DNA from: Panagrolaimus kolymaensis
Lineage: Eukaryota; Nematoda; Chromadorea; Rhabditida; Panagrolaimidae
Reading direction: 5' to 3'
Length of the DNA stretch: 64,000 nucleotides
Assembly (NCBI GenBank): GCA_028622995.1
Contig: JAJQJQ010000003.1
Span: 5,828,001 to 5,892,000 of the forward strand
Shown: one piece after another, positions 14,060 to 26,985 of the stretch
Numbering within the stretch: position 1 is the stretch's first letter
How the letters are laid out: each line of letters starts with the position of its first letter
Notes under the pieces: model-generated
The model's database searches: none
Seen by the model: only the letters and a program-made list of their open reading frames with translations
Told to the model about the DNA's origin: nothing
Made by a program: the position numbers and the translations under genes

Positions 14060-14556
14060 ATTCTGACCAGAGCTGTCGGTGCACCGAAAATCCTTCGAGT
14101 CGAGTTTCGGTGCACCGACTCGAAACTCGAAGTTTTCGAGTCATCGAGTTTCGAGCCAACTCGAAAACTCGATATTTACGAGTCGAGTTTTCGGTGCACC
14201 GACTCGACTCGAAAATTCGAAGAAAAACTCGAGTCGAGTCTATTTTTTTAAATTTAAAAATACTTCCAAATAGCAAAATTTTTGGCTTAAAATGCTATTA
14301 ACATCTAATTTAGTTCATTTCTATACCATTCAAATGCATTCTGATGCTTAAATCTATGAATATTAAGGAAATTAAAAATTTTGACTCGAATTTCTTCGAG
14401 TCGAGTTTTCGGTGCACCGACTCGACTCGATTTTTTCGAGTTTCGAGTTTTTCGAGTTGACTCGAAACTCGAAGGTCTCGATTTTCGAGTCGATTCGGTG
14501 CACCGAAACTCGAAACTCGACTCGAAAACTCGAAACTCGACAGCTCTGATTCTGAC
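14060..14556. mobile_element. hAT-type MITE with 8-bp target duplication
   Basis: The element spans 14068-14548 (481 bp). Both ends carry the 11-bp terminal inverted repeat CAGAGCTGTCG, flanked by the direct repeat ATTCTGAC at 14060-14067 and 14549-14556. An 8-bp duplication with a CAG.G-like terminus is the hallmark of hAT elements. Inside there is no transposase; instead the sub-terminal regions are packed with TCGAGT-type motifs and five copies of the palindrome GGTGCACC, around an AT-rich core. Open frames on both strands are by-products of these Ser/Arg-coding repeats. Confidence 0.88.
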
Positions 14557-14981
14557 CCTTCGTATTGTTTCATTTATTTTTAAATAAAAATATTGATAAT
14601 GAAAAGGTTGGAAAAAATATTTGAAGCTTGTTCCATAAAACACGGAGTATAAGAGACATGATTTTTGAGGTAAAAATTGCCCTTACTGTTTTCATTTTTA
14701 TTTCATTTTATTTTTTAATACTACTTTTTTTTGATAAAATGTTACGTTGTTTGTTTCTGTTCATGTAATTTCGAATAAATTTCTTAAATTTTATTACATC
14801 GACGGCTATTTATAAAACAAATAAAATTACAGATAACTGAATAACAATTCTTCAATAAAACGAGAAAAACTTTCTATTGAAAAATAATTAAAACAATAAA
14901 ATTAAGAAATAACAAAGCATTTAAAAATTTTTGATTAACAAAAAAATGATAGAATTTTAGTTTTTTTTAAATTAAAAATAT

Positions 14982-15159
14982 TTAAAGGGACACCGCAACT
15001 TGATGCCTTTTTCAAATTTTAGAAAGCGCGCCATTACACGCAAGCGTAAAGATAAATACTGTATTTTACGTGTAATGACAGTATTTATCTTTACGCTTGC
15101 GTGTAATGGCGCGCTTTCTAAAATTTGAAAAAGGGCATCAAGTTGCGGTGTTCCTTTAA
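14982..15159. mobile_element. Foldback element with ~81-bp near-perfect arms
   Basis: The left arm 14982-15062 and right arm 15078-15159 are reverse complements with one substitution and one 1-base indel, separated by a 15-bp loop. Both outer ends read TTAA followed by AGGRACACCGC, so the insertion target could be TTAA (piggyBac-like) or the TTAA may be part of the repeat. No coding capacity. The flanks 14557-14981 and 15160-15753 are AT-rich and hold nothing recognisable. Confidence 0.8.
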
Positions 15160-15753
15160 CAAAATATAAATTTTTTTGTAAGCTACCTGTGTAAAAAAGG
15201 ATCGCTGAGATGCACAGCGGTTTTTTCGAAAATTGTCATTCTTTTTGTTAGACCTAATAATAAGTAGAGACTTGCAACAAAAAAGTGAAAACAATAAAAA
15301 AAATACTATTAAAAATATTTCCCGTTTAATTTGGGGTTAGTTTGTTTAGGATAAAACTATATAAACGAAAATTGAAGGTAAAGCACTTTAGCTGCTTTTA
15401 TTTAACTATTAACAACGAATCAATCTTGTTGGTTTTTAAAATTAAAAATAATATTAATAGCTATTAGAAAAGGTAAAACAAAACTAAAAAAAGAACACCG
15501 GCTTAGGAAAGGAAATGTATAGAAAATAAAATAATATAACAATAATAAAATTTCTAGAAATCCTAATTTTTATATTATAATTTTAGGCTTCGAAAAATCA
15601 GAGGTTAATATTAAAAATTGATTTGATTCTTCTGTTTTTATAAATTTGAGATACGTTTTTAAGTTGAATTTTTTTTCCCGGATGATGTAGAAAGAAAGGC
15701 TTTTGCTTGATTGAAAGTTCTTTGGACGGAATGAAAATAAAATAAGGAAAGTA

Positions 15754-15759
15754 TTTATT
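15754..15759 (-). terminator. Polyadenylation signal of pde-2
   Basis: An AATAAA on the minus strand lies about 20 bases after the pde-2 stop codon (15781-15779). It is the first consensus signal downstream, implying a very short 3' UTR. Confidence 0.55.
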
Positions 15760-15778
15760 TTGTTGTTTTTTGGCAATT

Positions 15779-18700
15779 TTAATGCCGCTTTTTGGATGAG
15801 CATGGTTGATCGTTGGGAACATATTCCTGAGATTTGTTTGAAGTGGTCTGCTGCTGCTGATGGTGCTGAGCCTCCTCCTTTTCTTCCCTCGCTTTTCGAG
15901 CTTCTTCTTCATAAAATTCTATACTTTTATTCCCCACTCGATCCAATACTTTCTTTTCAAGATCCAAATCTTTGAGGTAATCAAGGCCACCGGAAGGTAA
16001 ACCCTCTTCTTGCAAAATGGAATCCAAACTTTGCCAACAAGCTCGATTTATCATTAATGAATCATAAGTTTCCCGTAGAGCTGGTAGCAAATCACCCAAG
16101 TAACTAAAATTTATGGGTTAATAAAGGGTGTAAAATAATAAATAAAGCTAACCGAAAAACTGGCAAAGCCACGGTATCCATAAATTCCAACTGTATCTTG
16201 GGAACGCAAGCTCTTTCACGATCCATCATTTCAATCGGCCTATTTCCCATTTGTTTTTCTAAATCACCTTGTGAGAAAAATTCTTTATAAATATTTTCCT
16301 AAAAAAATTTGAATAAAGTCATTTTATATAAAAAATAGAAATTCGAAAACATACTGCAATTCCTTTAGAATTTTTAAAATCTTTGCTTTGATCGGATAAA
16401 TCACTTGCAGTCATGAGAAGGCACATCAGCAAATAATGATGTTCTGCACTATCTTTATCATACCCAACTAAAATTATTTTATTTATATATTTATATTTCG
16501 AAAGAATGAATTATTTTTATATTTACCTTTAACCATTGTTTCTATTCTTTTCACTTTCCTCAAATGAGCGGCAATATCTGTGGCAAGAATGATTTCTCGA
16601 ATATTATCTAGCACTTGTTGATATTGTGCCCTCGTCAGCTGCTCAAAAATATTGCATTCATCCATGCCCAAAATGGTCACTGTTTGAGCAAAATGATGCC
16701 TTTCAAGAACAGAGCCTTCAGAACTGTACAATTGAGCCAAAGGAGTTTTCTTAAAAATAAATAATTAATATTAGACTATCTTATTTTTTTTATTAGTGAC
16801 TTACTGATTGCAACTGAAAGGCATTTGTGGTGCCTCGATGATCTATATCATGACAGAGACAAGCAACCAAAAGAGAAAACCTTTCCAAATCGGTTAATGC
16901 TATTTTAACATCATCCATTCGAAGCAACATATAACAAAAATGCCCCACTGCGAATGCATGACTCCAATTATGATATGGTACATCACGATATCCTTTTTGC
17001 ACCATCAATAAAAACCTTGCTAAAGTTCGACGTCGTAAACGATATTTATCAATAAAACCAAGTTCCTAAAATAATTAATTTTTAATTTAAAGTTTCAAAA
17101 ATTTATTTATTGATTGTTTTTACCTTAAACATGCTAAGTGCTGCTTCAATATAAGTATCACCAGTGCCAATCGAACGTGGAACAAAATAAAAATAATTAA
17201 AATCAGGATGGAAAGATTCAGGATTTGGAATGTCTCGAACAGTTAAACGTAAAATATCTTCTGGTGCAATCTGAATAAATTTAATATTTTAATTTATTTT
17301 ATGAGCTTTAATTTTTGAATCCGCAGTTTTTGGATTTATCACTAACAAACTCATCAAATTTTCTAAGTAAGCCAGAATGAAATCATTTTAAAAACAAGTA
17401 AAAGCGATCAAAACAAGAAGAAATATTTTTTTTTGATTTGCTCGGCCATCAAAATTCAACTAACGATAGACGTGATAAATATGTAGTATCAGACCGTTCG
17501 CATGTTTTGATCTTTTAGCTTGTAATGACTTTTTGATTTCTCTATTTTATGCTTTCTTTCTCGGATTTTTTATAATCTCAGATCAAAAAAATGGCGGTGT
17601 TGAATGTAAAAACAACAATTAAATAAACTACATGTCTCTCTTTTTTTTAACTCTAGGGAAATAAAAAAATCTTTACTTACCGAAAGTGTTGAACCTTGTA
17701 CTAATAACTCAGCTGCCATATGAGAGCGTCGATGGGCTTCTTGTAGTTTACGATAAAGTAAACACTAAATAATTAATAATATAATATGAATAAACTTTAC
17801 AATAATTAATTCGATGGCGGTATAAAAAACTTACATGAGATATGCTAATTGCACAATAAACAGCAAAAGTGGTAGCTATTTGTTCATCATGGAGCGTAAA
17901 GGCGGGCTTGCCGATTTTATTACAAAGTTCAGCAACTCCAACTAAGTTTCCTACAAAAAATTAAAAAATTAAAGTTTTCTCAACAAAAAATTTTTTTTTC
18001 ATAGATAATTTTTTTCTTCGCTTAAAACAATGGCATAAAAACCCGTAAAATGTATGCCTTTTTTAAACATTGGTAGTAGTAATCTCCAATGAATAAAAAT
18101 GCGTATGCTTTTGTCCTAATAAAAAACCCATTATTGATTTTGTCATTTTGTCATTCATGTTAAAACAATTTTAGCTACGAAAAATGGAAAAGAAAAATAA
18201 AAGCTAAAAAAAAAAAAGTCCTTTGACGCCATAAAAAAAAAGCTTGCTTTGGCTCTCTCGGTCACCAACTACCAGCTGAAACATACAGATGCGGAAAAAA
18301 AAGTTTTTTTTTACATTCAACAAACAATTTTTTCAAGTAAGTTAAATAGTATAAAGCTTTTGTGTTTCTATTATAATCAGTTTTTTGTAAGACTAAATAT
18401 ATGCTTTATAAACCTGTAACTTAAAGTTTTTTAAACATAAAAATTAGATAAATTTAGAATTTTCTCGTATTACTCGAAAACTATAGTTTTTAAGAATAAA
18501 ACACACACAGTGGCAAAAATTTTCTTAGCAAAGAAAAATTTAATTCAACCGAAAATTAAAGAGTAAAAAACTTTTTAATTATCAAAAATTAAAACATTTA
18601 AAATTGAAGCCTGCAAGCTTGACAAAAAAAAGTGGTGGCCATTAATTATAAAACACTTTTTTTTAACTTTTAACAAAACAACAAAGTTAACTTTTAATAC

Positions 18701-19726
18701 TTTTAAAAAAGTATGCTTTTTTGCGTTTTACGTCACAAAGCGCTAAGGTCAAAGTTGTAAAAAAAAGTTAAATAAAATTTATGGGGGCTTAAAGCGATAT
18801 AATAAAATTACGCTAATTTCCTCAAAAAAAAAGAAGTATTGAACTTACCACTGCTATCTTTAATAGGAAAACAAAGAATATTCCGAGTAACAAAGCCTGT
18901 GCGTTCATCAACTTTTGGATAAAATGACGGGTGACTAAAAAAATGAATAAAATAAAAATTAAAATGGTGTCATTGTGAATTTAAAAAAAATGTAGTCAAA
19001 ATAAAATTAAACTAAAAAATAAAAAACTCAAATGAATCAAACTTACTCATAAACATTTTGAACATTCATCATTTCACCTGTTGTAGCAACATGGCCTACG
19101 ATCCCTTGGTTTAAGGGCATTCGAATTTCGGTTAAATACTCATCACTTGTGCCATTTTTTTCAAATACTTCGGCCACAAGTTCAGAATTTTCTTTATCCA
19201 ACAAAAATAGCGAACATCTAAAGTAAAATAAAAGTTTACTTAAAATCCTTTTAAAAAGGACACGAATCACTTACATTTCAGCTTGAACTAAGGCTTTGGC
19301 TTCTTTTGTTATATTTCTCACCAATAAATTCATATCTTCTGAAAGTGATAATAATCGTTTACAAACATCCGGAGATATACAATCTGATGGGGGTTTATCT
19401 TTGTCAAGTTTGCCATTAATTATGGTTGGTAGCACTCCATTTGCCAATGATTTAACTTTAGAACAATGACAATTCTTTAGTGCCTCAGCTATCTCTCTAG
19501 CATCTTCCTTATTTTCACCCTCTATTGGTCTACTTGCAGCTGCAATGGCGCTTAAATTCATCGTTTGCCGATCGAGTAAAGATGCTGATTCCATTGGAGG
19601 CGATGCCTTTCCATTATTTAATGATGGCGAAGATGGAGAAGGCGATGCAGGTTTATGAATATTTAATTCCGAAGCAGATTTAATACAATTTGGAGATGGC
19701 GTGGATGATAATCTTTCCAAATCCAT
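15779..19726 (-). CDS. pde-2: Possible short PDE2 isoform (GAF-B plus catalytic domain)
   Basis: An ATG at 19726 opens the exon that encodes the linker before GAF-B. Starting here gives about 707 aa containing only GAF-B and the HD domain. The upstream 45 bases stay open in the same frame, so the methionine may also be internal to the long form. A 1.1-kb region without coding sequence (19,772-20,809) then a 4.6-kb intron lie upstream, which leaves room for a second promoter. Transcript 5' ends would settle it. Confidence 0.4.
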
Positions 19727-22700
19727 GATATTGTAACGGCGGCTAAACTGCCGCTTAACGCGGCAACTTGGCTATCGCCGCCGCGAACACGTAAATGATT
19801 TTTTTTGATAAGTAATAATATTTTTGTCAAATAAATAAATGATAAAACCACCAAAAAATATACTCTCAATTATGCAGATTTAAATGAGTATAGAGACTTG
19901 AGCAAGCAAGAATGAGGGAAAGCTTAAAAAATGTTTTTATATTGAGATAAATAATAATGACACGTTTATACATAGCTTTCAACGACTAAAATCGAAAAAA
20001 AAAGAAGAAAAAAAGCGCACGCACAGGTGGCAGACTAAAAAATAGGCAGCGGCGGCCAACAACAAGTACATACAAGAAAGAGAGAGAGAAAAAATTGGTT
20101 CAAGCCAAAAGAAGCTTTTTTATTCGAAAACTACAACGAATAAAAAAGCGTAAAAGCAACAAAAAAAAAAACAGAAAAAAAAATGAAATCACTAAAAACC
20201 ATATAAAAAAACGTTTGAAAGCTGGATTATGATGGAGCGGCCACAAGATTTGAGGACTTTTGACTAGCGCGTCAAAATAAAAGTTCCTGGTGCCAATAAC
20301 CTTTTAGATAGAAAAAAGAAGAAAAAAATGCTGCCTCAGAAAGATTATTTCTTGTTTGATGGCGATTAAAGACCTTAGCGTAAAATAAAATAAAAAATAA
20401 AATAAAAACAACCACCGCCTTATCAAAAATAAAAACGACGTAAAAGAAAAACATGTGAAATGACTATTACCAAAACAAAAAAAAATGAAAGGAAAAAATT
20501 AATTATAAAGTAAAACAAAAAAAAGCCGAAGATTAAAGTAATGTGACCAGAATCAGTAACACCATAATTATTTTATTTTAATCATTTCGAAAATAGTATT
20601 TAATATAGCTAAAGACGTTGATGCTTCAGAAATTAGTTAGGCTTAAGATTTCATGAATAATATAATGGAGCTTAGAATTACTTATAAAAATAATTAATTT
20701 GCCACACACACTCACAGAATTATAATGTATGCATGCTGATTTTTTAATAATTAAAAAGGTAATATACCAAATAATATTTAAATTGCTTAAGTAAAAAAAA
20801 ATTACATACTTTTTGTTGTTCGTTCAAAGCTTTCAAGTGTTCTAAGTTAGCAAGCACCCCCGCTCTTTTTTTTTGTTTATTTTTCCCTAAGATGCAACAA
20901 TAAGACAATGATGTTTTTTTTGTTAAAATTTCGAGAGAGTTAACACTTAACAAAGAAAAAATGAAAAAAAGTTTAAAATAATCAGTATTTTATTTTTTTA
21001 TAATGTCATAAATTTTCCATAATAACAACAAAGCATAGAAAAAAAAAGAATGATAACGGAAATGTTTTAACCCAAAGATGAATCAGCGAGTTTTTTTTGT
21101 GTTTTAGAATGATAAAAAAAAGGTTGCTCCCATTTATCAGAAAAGACCTTTAAAATATTTAGACTTTGTTCAAAGAAAAACTAAAAATTATTCGAAAGAT
21201 GATACTACATTTTTGGAAAAACTCCGTGTTCTTCAAATAAAACATAAACACGCAAATCCACACTAATCCATTCATTTTCGAGCATGTGCATCTTCTTCAA
21301 ACTTCGTTTTTTCTTTCTTTAAAAAAGCACTTGAAGAAAAAAAAGTTCTTCAAAAGTGGTCTGCGTTGGCGATTAAAAAAAGAAAAGTAGAAACATTTTA
21401 CAAAATAAAAGCAGCTTTCTTTGTAAGAACCGCCTCTATGTGGCTTATTAAAAGGTAAAAATATTATTTTGGGGTCAAACAAACAAAATTATACCTATAA
21501 AAGCATTCAATAAATTGTTGGTTAGAGAAAAACGAAAAAAAGAGTTTTTTAAAAATCTCGTAGCGAGGAGGGTTTAAAAGAAAGTAACTTAAAAATATTT
21601 TAAACTATTCATAACAAGCCACTTTAGGATAACAAAATATTCAGTTCTATATTCGCCACACGTGCTTTTTTTGCCAAAAACAGCAGCAGTTTGTTTCAAA
21701 GATGAAGCAGCGAAACGAATTTCACTTTGTTCAACAAAAAAAGACGACGACGACGACAACAACAATGCACGCACGCACGCACGCATTCCCATTGCCGCCG
21801 CATGTATTCTTGTGGCAAGCAACATCAGCTTCTGAAAACGGAGGAAGAAGAAAAAAAAACACACGCCGCTGTCGTTGTTGCTTCATTTACTAAATTTTTT
21901 TTCTTCTTTAAAACATGATTTCATTTTTTTCAATAAAATGGTTTTAATTTTTTATTTTTCAAACTAAGAAAAAAAAAATAACGTAATGCATTAGGCATTT
22001 TTTTATGCGTTCGTCTTTGTCTAATTTAAAAAAAAAATTACTAAAAAAGAGAAGCTTTTGTTAAAAATAAAAAAATGTTGTGGAATTTTTTCCTTTTAAA
22101 CTAAACAATTTATTTAAAATATTCTGTTTAACATTTTTGATGCCTGATTATATTTGGTTTTAAGAATTATAACATCGCTGCGTGTGGGCTTCTTTGGATG
22201 GTTTTGAATTGACAAGAATGATGTATGTTTCGCGTGTGTCAAAAAAGCAGGAAACATCACAATTTAAAAAGGCAAAAAAGGAAACATTTATTTAACGCTT
22301 TTTTCTTCGAATTTTTTTTTCGTTGACAAACTGATTTCTAAATTCTTAACAAAAGCAAGAAAAGAAAAGAAAAAAAGGCGACATAAGAAAAAAGAGAAAA
22401 AGGCTGGCTGACGCATTAAGTAAATCTTCTCCTTTCTATTCAATAAATAAAAAAAAGAAGGAAAAAACACACGCCTTTTTGAAAAAAAAGAGAGAATTTC
22501 TTTTGTAAAGGAAAACTCTATTTTATTAACAACAATAACATTCCGGAAACATGAAAACGGAAGCACATTTTTGGTCCTCAAAAAGAACCCGCATATTTTA
22601 GAATATAAAAAAACTTGGAACACTACCAACAACAAACAACCATCACCGCCACCTTACAAAAAACACGACGGTCACGCGAAAGAGACAAAATGAAGGCATA

Positions 22701-25700
22701 GACTTCTTGGAATTTTTTTTGAGAATTACACTTTTTTTCTTCTTCTTCATTCTCTCGTTATGACGCCGCACGTGGCAACTTTATTTGAGCTTCAATAAGA
22801 GAAAAAAAATTTCATCTTTGGCAAAATAACGCATAGAAGGAAAAAATATAAAAAAAAATAAGAGTGACTGACTATGTGAGTTGACGCAATACGTGAAAAA
22901 AGCTAAAGTAAAAAAAGGACAGAGGGAAGGGAAGCAGCAAGCTTTATGTATCTAAAAAGGAAAGCAAGCAAGCAGGGGGCATGACTGACTGGAAAAAAGG
23001 GAGCTAAAGCCGGATAACCCAAAAAAAGAAAGAGCTATACTGCGTATTATTTTTTTTTAATTCTGACTTTGTGGCTAAACGACTTTTAAATCTCTCTGAA
23101 AATAATTAATCTTAAATAATTTAAAAAAAGGAGCTTTTTTATAAGAAAAAAGAAAAAAGTTTTAACTACATTATATGAAGAAGAAGAAAAAAAAAGATAG
23201 TTTCTTAAAATCAAAATAAAAAAAGCTGCTTAAAACATTATGGAGATTAGCTTATTTTTTTCAATCTAACACAATATTTTTCACTCCCACATAAAATTAT
23301 TATAATAATAAAATAATGGCTCAAACACAAAAATTTAATATTGTTCTTTGGCCGAGTGACAGGGCGTCGCTTTTTCTTTTTTTCTAGAATTTTTATTCAT
23401 TAATATTTAAATATTTATGGAGAACTAAAATGAAGAGTTTAAAAAAAACAGCATTGTTATTTTTTTCTTAAACACTGATATCGTTTTAACAAACAAAAAA
23501 ATTGCGCAAGTTCGAGAGAGAGAGAAAAAAGTTGTCAAACACAGAGAAGAAGAAAATCAGCAATGTGTCACATAACAAATAAAAAAGTTTTACAACAATG
23601 ATGCTTAGGTCATTCAGTCAAGGATAAGAATACATACTTGAAGCTCGCAAATATCTCAAACATAAATTTTCTTGTGTACAGAGGAATAACAATATTTTAA
23701 CATGCACGAATGAGTTCAACCAAATTTCCAAAGTATATATTTTTGTTAGTTTCAATTTCAAAAGTTCACTCAAGAAAAGAAACCTTGTGAATAAATTATC
23801 AAATTATTGAAAGAAATAAAAACAGAAGTTATTAAAAAAAGGGAACGACGACGAGGAAAAAACAAAATGAAAAGCAATATTCTAATTTCCAAATGTCACG
23901 AGACTACATACACATATCAAAAAGCATGCCAACAATTTGAATTTAAAGTGCAATTTTTATTAAAGATTTGTTCAAGCAAATAAAAAAGAAAGAAGAAGAA
24001 GCATCAATTTCTTTTTTTTTGTATTGAAGGAGAAAAAGGAAGACAAAAAAAGGGGTTTTCCTTTTTAAAATCGTAGCGTTTCTACGAGTTTTTCTTCACT
24101 TTAGCCAAATAGGCAGATTTCTTTCTTTTAAACCTTACTGTTAAGACAAACAACAATGCTTTGTAAAAAAAACAACAAACTTGATTAAAGGGCGGAAATT
24201 GAAAATGAACAAACTGACTGACTGGACTTTCGTCCACCGTTGTTGCTGGTGGCTTACAAATGTAATATCAATATCGAATTCCCTTAAGCAAAGCATCTCT
24301 CTGCTTTTCTTTAGAAAATTAGACAAAAAAATTGAAGAAAAAAAAAGTCAATTACTCTAATTTTCAAAAAATAAACTGACTATGTTTTTAAAAAGAAAAA
24401 ACACTATGTAATAATAGCCCCTTATTAAACGTCGTCAATGCCCTTAAATCATTTAAATCACTAGGTGTGGTCTCAATTTTTTAAAGCTTTTTGTACAAAG
24501 TCAAAGTTCTTAAAATGAAGAAAGAAAAAACTAAGCTCAGTGAGATAGTAAAATTTTAAAATTTTATAATGCCAAGGAAAAAAATAAAAGAAAAGAAGGA
24601 AAAAAAGTTAATCAAAAATGAAAAATTATGAATGACACCTGCCATGTAAAATTTTTATTATGAAAAAGTATTTTCTTATTTATTTATTTCTTAATGGAAT
24701 AAAGTTTTAAAAAGAAAAAATTGAAGAAATTGAAATACAACAACATAAACATTGACTTTTACAGCTGAACTTTTTAAAAATCTTTCACCTCTTTGGTTAG
24801 AAAAAGGAAAAAAAGTTAAATTCTTTAATCTTACAAAATTTTCTTTTTTTGCGCAGAGTTTCTCAACTTTTAAAAAAAAAAAAGCACTCTTGAATTTTTT
24901 GTTTCCTCTTATTGTAAGGGCCACTTAACTGACCTATTGTATGTACTTAATAAAACAATAAAGAAAAAAAACAAATGTGCAAAACTTTTTTGTGCAGAAA
25001 AAGGGATTTTCCGATAGTTGCGCGTCAATGAAAAATAAAAAGTTGCAGAACGGTTCAAACTATTTCAAATGAAATAAAAATAAAATATACACGACTAAAA
25101 CAAGAAGAAGAAAAATATCCACAAAATAAAGAAAAAAGTTCAAAATTAAATGCCTTTAAAATGTGGCAGTCCAATAGCTAACTGAAAAAAAAGAAGAAAA
25201 GAAACTAAAAAACGAGAAAAACTCCTTCGGGAATCGATTCCAATGACGAGCTACATTTTTTTATTTTCTACCAAAAAAGCAAAAAAAAAACAATCTATAA
25301 ACGTAAAAAAGGCTACTAATTGGTGCCCGATTAAACAACCCATGAGAATTTTTAAAAAATGGAAAGAGAAAAAAATTTTAATGGCATAAACTTGGCACAG
25401 ATAATTGGTGGTGGAGTAGGAGGGGAATAAAATCTAAAAAAAGAAATATAAACACTTACGTAAACTGGAAAATACGTTTTGAGTCATGGATAAAAATACT
25501 TGAGATTGACGAGCTAAACGCTTTTGTTCTTCAATATTTGCTACAATAGACATTAATGTTCCAATCATTTGAACGTGGGGGAGAATACAAAATAATTCTT
25601 CGTCTTTTGATCTAAAAATTTTTAAGGTAAAAAAATTATTCCTTTTTCTGTTAATTTTTTTCTTTACTCTTTTGACCGATGAACAATAAACAAAGCTGTA

Positions 25701-26985
25701 GTGAAATCTGATCTGGCTCTTATTCCAATTAATGAATGTGGGGGCAAAGTATCATCTTCTTTAGAATTTAAATTTGTTCTTATTTCTTTTGCAATTAATT
25801 TTAGCTTTTCTTTAATATTCTATAAAAAATATTACAATTATTTGGTAATTTTTTGTCCCTTTATTAAATGTAATTTTACCGGCACTAAATTTGTTGTATC
25901 AATAATAACAGGTTGTTGATGTTCGATGCTATTGACTTCTGGCTTCTTACCATCTGTGTTATTGGAATTTGTTTTACTACTACTACATTCTTGAGCAATA
26001 AGGTTTGAAATTAAAGAGGAATCGCCCTAAAAATAAACGATTTATTATATATTGAAAATAATTTTTGAAATTATCAGTTAAAACTTATGTTTTAATATTC
26101 GAAAAAGTTTATTATTTATTTTCTCAACGAAAAACAAATACTTACGCAAATAATGGGGTTTTCTAAAAGTTTATTTCCCGCCACTTGACAAAAACACGAG
26201 ACCCATTCATTTGATAAAAGAATAAACGCGGCGCCATAAGATTTTGATTGAGTTTTAATCTATAAAAAAATAATACATTCATCATTTTAACGTCTTTAAA
26301 AAAAGCAATAAATTCATACCCATTGATTTAGCACTTGTTGAAAATGTACCATATCTGGATTACTCGCGGCGATATCTGTAGCAAATTGTTCATAATCTTT
26401 TATAGCAAAATTATATTTTCCTATTTTTTGCCAATGTCCTGGTTCATCTAATGACGATGAACCAAAAAAACAATTTGTATTATCTTTGCCAGACAGAGAA
26501 GAAGAATGAGAATGGTTTGTTAAAGTATTATTAGACAAAATATTTTTAGATGAAAAGACGGGTGATAAAGCAACGGATACATCTTCAAAAAAATTCATTG
26601 TTGTTGTACTTGTTGTAGGCTGTTCATCAGGACTTCCATCAATTATTGTAAGGGATCGGCGTTTCCTCACCTTAACTGTAGGAACGCCTCTAAATTAAAA
26701 ATGTAAACAAAAACATAAAAAGAAAAAAAGTTGAGAAAGTTTAAACCTTGGAACATGGCGATCACGAGTTTCATGAGGCAAAGGTGGCGTAATTATGGGA
26801 CTTATTTTTCGTAAAATCATTTTTTCTTTTGTGTCATATGGTAGTGGCGAAATGGCACTTGTTGGTGTTGATGGATATCGAAACCTTGAAGCAACATCAT
26901 CACCAAAAACTTGTGCAATCCCTTCAGGATCCTTCCTTCCCAAATCAATATTCTTTTTTAAATCCTCTTCAGTCACCAAAGGCAT
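15779..26985 (-). CDS. pde-2: cGMP-regulated 3',5'-cyclic nucleotide phosphodiesterase, PDE2 type (long form)
   Basis: Exons in transcript order: 26985-26747, 26689-26320, 26259-26146, 26026-25880, 25819-25668, 25611-25460, 20841-20810, 19747-19275 (acceptor uncertain), 19217-19047, 18934-18849, 17950-17835, 17764-17681, 17270-17124, 17065-16805, 16749-16527, 16467-16355, 16298-16153, 16103-15779. All joins keep phase and give about 1,116 aa. Order: disordered N-terminus, a weak GAF-A (about 170-390), a Ser/Pro-rich linker, a strong GAF-B (about 535-690) with the cGMP-binding signature [13 protein letters not shown] and ILCFPIKD, then the HD catalytic domain with [16 protein letters not shown] and DLSDQ metal ligands, and the PDE2-typical run [20 protein letters not shown]. 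The enzyme should hydrolyse cGMP/cAMP and be stimulated by cGMP. The C-terminal tail is Glu/Gln-rich. The 4.6-kb intron 20842-25459 holds only AT-rich repeats. Several in-frame acceptors exist for the 19.75-kb exon, so its first 7-15 codons are unsure. Confidence 0.9.
19772..20809. other. pde-2 intron, no gene seen
   Basis: AT-rich intron sequence with poly-A runs and a GA-rich patch near 20,080. No coding sequence or RNA gene was recognised. Confidence 0.5.
20810..20841 (-). CDS. pde-2: 32-nt microexon of pde-2
   Basis: The sequence is bounded by ...CTTAG at its 5' side and GTATGT at its 3' side. It fits phase 1 in and phase 0 out, and adds [11 protein letters not shown] between the SSL end of the GAF-A exon and the next exon. 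The product is a short amphipathic helix, in the place where PDE2 proteins have the linker helix between the two GAF domains. It lies between introns of about 1.06 and 4.6 kb. Confidence 0.65.
21743..21784. repeat. Compound microsatellite (GAC)n-(AAC)n-(GCAC)n
   Basis: Five GAC triplets pass into three AAC triplets and then about four GCAC tetramers, inside the large pde-2 intron. The open frames across it (Thr/His-rich on one strand) are products of the repeat. Confidence 0.85.

Noticed and set aside
14058..14643. Ser/Arg-rich open frames on both strands around 14.1-14.6 kb
   Set aside because: They are translations of the repeated TCGAGT motifs in the hAT MITE, with no start or splice context.
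19663..19869. 68-codon minus-strand frame ending in [12 protein letters not shown]
   Set aside because: It is out of frame with the GAF-B exon that overlaps it; the other frame is fixed by seven downstream splice joins.
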